The notes beneath the pieces are model-generated. The model searched no databases. It was not told the origin of the DNA and saw only the letters and a program-made list of their open reading frames with translations. Source: Ideonella dechloratans (GTDB lineage Bacteria; Pseudomonadota; Gammaproteobacteria; Burkholderiales; Burkholderiaceae_C). Taken from it: a stretch of DNA of 64,000 nucleotides. The stretch lies in NCBI RefSeq assembly GCF_021049305.1, contig NZ_CP088081.1:2852001-2916000 (forward strand). The letters are read 5' to 3'. Each line of letters begins with the position of its first letter. Positions within the stretch are counted from its first letter, which is position 1. Positions 60,785 through 64,000 of the stretch are shown piece by piece. The translations under genes were made by a program, and so were the position numbers.

Positions 60785-62581
60785 ATGCCCGCCGCGCTGA
60801 CGCTGGACCTGCTCAAGCAGGCCGACCACGACACCTTCTGCCGCCTGCTGGCCGGGGTCTACGAACACTCGCCCTGGATCGCCGAAGGCGCCTGGACCCG
60901 CCGGCCGTCGGACGGCTTCACCACGCTGGCCCAGCTCAAGCGCACGCTGGTGGAGGTGGTGCGCGCCGCGCCTGAAGCCGCGCAGCTGGACCTGATCCGC
61001 GCCCACCCGGAACTGGCGGGCAAGGCCATGGTGGCCCGGACGCTGACCGCCGAATCCACCGGCGAGCAGCGCAGCGCCGGCCTGACCGACTGCAGTCCCG
61101 AAGAGTTCGCCCGCCTGCAGCAGCTCAACGCCGACTACAGCGCCCGTTTCGGCTGGCCCTTCATCCTGGCCGTCAAGGGCCCGCGCGGGCTGGGCCTCAG
61201 CCGCCAGCAGATCATCGACACCTTCGCCCGGCGCCTGTCGGGCACGAAGGAGTTCGAGTTCGCCGAGTGCCTGCGCAACATCCACCGCATCGCGGAGATC
61301 CGCCTGAACGAGAAGTTCGGTGCCGAGCCGGTGCTGGGCAACCAGGTCTGGGACGGGGCCGAGGCCCTGGCCGTGCACAGCGAGCCGGGCTTCGCAGAGC
61401 GCGGCGAGCTCACCGTCACCTACCTCACGCCAGCCCACCAGGCCTGTGCCGCCCAACTGCTGCAGTGGATGCGCGAGGCCGGCTTCGACGAAGTCCAGCG
61501 CGACGCGGTGGGCAATCTGGTGGGCGTCTACCACGGCAGCGACCGCCGTGCCCCGCGCCTGCTGACCGGCAGCCACTACGACACCGTGCGCAACGGCGGC
61601 AAGTACGACGGCCGGCTGGGCATCCTGGTCACGCTGGCCGCGGTGCGCGAGCTGCACCGCCAAGGCCGGCGCCTGCCCTTCGGCATCGAGCTGGTGGCCT
61701 TTGCCGAAGAGGAAGGCCAGCGCTACAAGGCCACCTTCCTCGGCTCGGGCGCACTGGTCGGCCAGTTCGACCCGGCCTGGCTGGACCAGACCGACGCCCA
61801 GGGCATCCCCATGCGCGAGGCCATGCGGGCCGCCGACCTGCCCGCCACACTGGACGCCATCGCCGGGCTGCGCCGCAGCGCGGCCGACTACCTCGGCTAT
61901 GTGGAGGTGCACATCGAGCAGGGCCCGGTGCTGGACGACCTGGACCTGCCGCTGGGCGTGGTCACCTCGATCAACGGCAGCGCGCGCTACCGCGGCCGCT
62001 ACACCGGCGTGGCCAGCCATGCCGGCACCACGCCGATGAACCGCCGGCGCGACGCCGCCACCGCCGCGGCTGAGCTGGCCCTGTTCGCCGAGGCCCGCGC
62101 CTCGGCCGACGAGGGCTCGGTGGCCACGGTGGGCCTGCTGGAGGTGCCGCAAGGCTCGATCAACGTGGTGCCCGGCGCCTGCGACTTCAGCCTGGACCTG
62201 CGCGCCCCCACCAACGCCCAGCGCGACGCCATGGTGCTGGACGTGCAGCGTCAGGCCCAACGCATCGCCGAACGCCGCCGGGTGCAGCTGCAGCTCGAGG
62301 AGGTGATGGTGGCCTCGGCCGCCCCGTCCGACCCGGCCTGGCAGCGCCGCTGGGAGGCCGCCGTGCGGGCCCTGGGCCTGCCCGTCTTCCACCTGCCCAG
62401 CGGCGCCGGCCACGACGCGATGAAGCTGCATGAGCTGCTGCCGCAGGCCATGCTCTTCGTGCGCGGCGGCAACGCCGGCATCAGCCACAACCCGCTGGAA
62501 TCGGTCAGCAACGACGACTGCGAACTGGCGGTGCGGGCGCTGCTGAACCTGCTGGACCAACTCGCCCAGGAAACCCCATGA
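60785..62581 (+). CDS. Fused OHCU decarboxylase and allantoate amidohydrolase
   Basis: A 598-residue bifunctional protein. Residues about 1-172 are UraD: HPELAGKAM holds the catalytic His, then ESTGEQRSAGL and FGWPFILAVKG. From about residue 185 an M20 allantoate amidohydrolase follows: TGSHYDTVRNGGKYDGRLG, AEEEGQRY, EVHIEQGPVL, SHAGTTPMNRRRDA and GGNAGISHNPLES hold the metal and substrate residues. It would carry out two separated steps: OHCU to S-allantoin, and allantoate to ureidoglycine. The two halves are joined by a short linker with no stop. It overlaps the next gene by 4 bp. Confidence 0.92.
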   Translation: MPAALTLDLLKQADHDTFCRLLAGVYEHSPWIAEGAWTRRPSDGFTTLAQLKRTLVEVVRAAPEAAQLDLIRAHPELAGKAMVARTLTAESTGEQRSAGLTDCSPEEFARLQQLNADYSARFGWPFILAVKGPRGLGLSRQQIIDTFARRLSGTKEFEFAECLRNIHRIAEIRLNEKFGAEPVLGNQVWDGAEALAVHSEPGFAERGELTVTYLTPAHQACAAQLLQWMREAGFDEVQRDAVGNLVGVYHGSDRRAPRLLTGSHYDTVRNGGKYDGRLGILVTLAAVRELHRQGRRLPFGIELVAFAEEEGQRYKATFLGSGALVGQFDPAWLDQTDAQGIPMREAMRAADLPATLDAIAGLRRSAADYLGYVEVHIEQGPVLDDLDLPLGVVTSINGSARYRGRYTGVASHAGTTPMNRRRDAATAAAELALFAEARASADEGSVATVGLLEVPQGSINVVPGACDFSLDLRAPTNAQRDAMVLDVQRQAQRIAERRRVQLQLEEVMVASAAPSDPAWQRRWEAAVRALGLPVFHLPSGAGHDAMKLHELLPQAMLFVRGGNAGISHNPLESVSNDDCELAVRALLNLLDQLAQETP

Positions 62582-63840
62582 GCCTGCCCACCGACCACCC
62601 GACCTACCTGGCCCTGGACGCCTGGATCGACGCCCACTTCGACGAAGAGGTGCGCACCCTGCAGGCCCTGGTGCAGGTGCCCACCGACACGCCCCCGGGC
62701 AACAACGCCCCCCACGCCGAGCGCACCGCCGAACTGCTCACCGGCATGGGCCTGCCGGTGAGCCGCCACCCGGTGCCGGCCGCCGATGTGCAGGCCTATG
62801 GCCTGCAGAGCATCACCAACCTGATCGTGCGCCGCGCCTATGGCGACGGTGGCCCCACCGTGGCCTTGAACGCCCATGGCGACGTGGTGCCCCCGGGCGA
62901 GGGCTGGACCCACGACCCCTACGGCGGCGAGGTGGTGCCCGATGCAACGGGCGGTCAGCTCTACGGCCGCGCCTCGGCGGTCAGCAAGAGCGACTTCGCC
63001 ACCTACATCTACGCACTGCGCGCGCTGGAAGCCGTGGCCCGGCCGCAGCGCGGCGCCATCGAGCTGCACTTCACCTACGACGAGGAGTTCGGCGGCGAAC
63101 TCGGTCCGGGCTGGCTGCTGGCCCAGGGCCTGACCCGGCCCGACCTGCTGATCGCCGCGGGCTTCAGCTACCAGGTGGTGACCGCCCACAACGGCTGCCT
63201 GCAGCTGGAGGTGACGCTGCATGGCACGGCCTCGCACGCGGCCTACCCGGAGACCGGCGTCGATGCGCTGCAGGCCGCCAACCGGCTGCTGACCGCGCTC
63301 TACGCCCACAACGAGGTGCTGCGCGGTCGCCGCTCCGGCGTGGCCGGCATCACCCACCCCTACCTGAACGTGGGCCGCATCGAGGGCGGCAGCAACACCA
63401 ATGTGGTGCCCGGCAAGGTGGTGCTCAAGCTGGATCGGCGCATGATCCCCGAGGAGGACGTGGCGGCGGTGGAGGCCGAGGTGCGCACCCTGATCGAGGC
63501 GACCGTTGCAGCCTGCCCCGGCATCCGCCTGGAGATCAAGCGCCTCCTGCTGGCCCATTCGCTCAAGCCCCTGCCCGGCCATGAAAAGCTGGTGGCACCG
63601 CTGCAGCGCCACGGCGAAGCGGTGTTCGGCGAACCCATCCCCACCTCGGGCACGCCGCTGTACACCGACGTGCGCCTGTATGGGGCCCAGGGCATCCCGG
63701 CCGTCATCTATGGCGCTGGCCCGCGCACCGTGCTGGAGTCCAACGCCAAGCGGGCGGACGAGCACCTGGCCCTGGCCGACCTGAAGCGCGCCACGCGCGT
63801 GGTGGCCCGCGCGCTGCACGACCTGCTGCAGCCGACCTGA
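62578..63840 (+). CDS. M20-family hydrolase with altered metal-binding motifs
   Basis: A 420-residue member of the M20 peptidase/amidohydrolase family. NAHGDVVPPGEGW (His-Gly-Asp ligand) and FTYDEEFGG (Glu-Glu base/ligand) are kept. The bridging-Asp motif, normally GRGxxDxKG, reads GRASAVSKSDF with Val at the Asp position by eye, and the later ligand His and Glu/Asp regions are also unusual. The subgroup may use a different metal set. Its ATG overlaps the uraD-allC stop (ATGA). It could act on ureidoglycine/ureidoglycolate or an N-carbamoyl compound; no other enzyme for that step is in the window. Confidence 0.8.
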   Translation: MSLPTDHPTYLALDAWIDAHFDEEVRTLQALVQVPTDTPPGNNAPHAERTAELLTGMGLPVSRHPVPAADVQAYGLQSITNLIVRRAYGDGGPTVALNAHGDVVPPGEGWTHDPYGGEVVPDATGGQLYGRASAVSKSDFATYIYALRALEAVARPQRGAIELHFTYDEEFGGELGPGWLLAQGLTRPDLLIAAGFSYQVVTAHNGCLQLEVTLHGTASHAAYPETGVDALQAANRLLTALYAHNEVLRGRRSGVAGITHPYLNVGRIEGGSNTNVVPGKVVLKLDRRMIPEEDVAAVEAEVRTLIEATVAACPGIRLEIKRLLLAHSLKPLPGHEKLVAPLQRHGEAVFGEPIPTSGTPLYTDVRLYGAQGIPAVIYGAGPRTVLESNAKRADEHLALADLKRATRVVARALHDLLQPT

Positions 63841-63870
63841 GTCGCCCCGGACACGGCAAGCCCCCCGATT

Positions 63871-63886
63871 TCGCACGCTTCTTGCA
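63871..63886 (+). promoter_or_regulatory. Weak sigma-54-like promoter before the last gene
   Basis: TCGCACGCTTCTTGCA fits TGGCACG-N4-TTGCA except that the first G of the -24 GG is C. The -12 element and spacing are perfect. Start would be near 63897, 35 bases before the ATG. Confidence 0.3.
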
Positions 63887-63931
63887 ACACCCTTCCCATC
63901 CCCGAACCTGCCTTCTCTTCCCGGAGCCCCC

Positions 63932-64000
63932 ATGCGCCTGAATGCCCTTGCCTCCCTTTCCCGCCTGAGCCGCCGCAGCCTGCTGGGCCTGGCCGCCGCG
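63932..64000 (+). CDS. Start of an exported protein with twin-arginine signal (truncated by window)
   Basis: Only 23 codons are visible: a basic start and SRRSLLGLAAA, a twin-arginine-like signal. CGGAG 6-9 bases upstream supports the ATG. The same signal style occurs in the BMP binding protein at 17343, so a binding protein for a ureide or purine transporter is plausible, but the body of the gene is outside the window. Confidence 0.6.
   Translation, partial: MRLNALASLSRLSRRSLLGLAAA

Overview
The window is very GC-rich, with strong G/C third-position bias, tightly packed genes and few AT-rich patches. Gene content (LpxO-type lipid A hydroxylase, NodT/MacAB efflux, TctA-type permease, BMP-family ABC transporters, PuuD/PuuE ureide pathway, XdhABC) points to a Gram-negative betaproteobacterium of the order Burkholderiales. 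This rests on gene content and composition only. I see no rRNA, tRNA, CRISPR array or insertion sequence, and no gene-free stretch longer than about 240 bases.

Layout. 3-3413: end of a DppC/DppD/DppF-type ABC transporter and a small membrane protein. 3499-8108: MacA-MacB-NodT tripartite efflux operon. 8118-10057: MocR-type regulator divergent from a DUF2917 gene. 10136-11453: LpxO-like hydroxylase and a small membrane protein. 11491-15976: two exported nucleoside-phosphorylase/permease-fold proteins and a TonB-dependent receptor. 16071-23217: adenine deaminase, divergent from a BMP-type purine ABC transporter plus cytosine deaminase. 23255-27655: peroxiredoxin, then a GntR regulator with a polar amino-acid ABC transporter. 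27675-29042: a chimeric, degraded tctD/tctA remnant. 29184-37323 (minus strand): lysR-guaD-tsx-BMP transporter, divergent from 37425-43041: xdhABC and a TauE-type exporter. 43128-48285: Crp/Fnr regulator, CoA-transferase, Na+/H+ antiporter, glycerate 2-kinase. 48458-51020: DUF4056 protein and 8-oxoguanine deaminase. 51036-57387: Ser/Thr kinase-HDOD-GAF protein divergent from a hybrid histidine kinase. 57409-64000: urate-to-ureide block (puuD, HIU hydrolase, GntR, puuE, uraD-allC fusion, M20 hydrolase) and the start of an exported protein.

How it fits together. About half the window is one purine-salvage-for-nitrogen programme. A Tsx-like pore and a TonB receptor may bring nucleosides or bases into the periplasm. 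Exported nucleoside-cleaving-fold proteins may release bases, and two BMP-type ABC importers bring substrates in. Deaminases for adenine, guanine, 8-oxoguanine and cytosine act on free bases. Xanthine dehydrogenase makes urate. PuuD, HIU hydrolase, UraD, PuuE and the AllC domain take urate to ureidoglycine/ureidoglycolate. Glycerate kinase could feed glyoxylate-derived glycerate into glycolysis.

The most informative non-coding signals are a near-perfect sigma-54 promoter before the first BMP transporter, and a second before the TonB receptor. The latter abuts an inverted repeat whose arms match PurR half-sites. There is also a strong palindromic operator between the HIU hydrolase and its GntR neighbour. 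The most unusual coding features are the tctD-tctA chimera, a 78-bp in-frame palindromic insertion in an ABC ATPase, the uraD-allC fusion, and an M20 hydrolase with altered metal-ligand motifs. All motif calls were made by eye.
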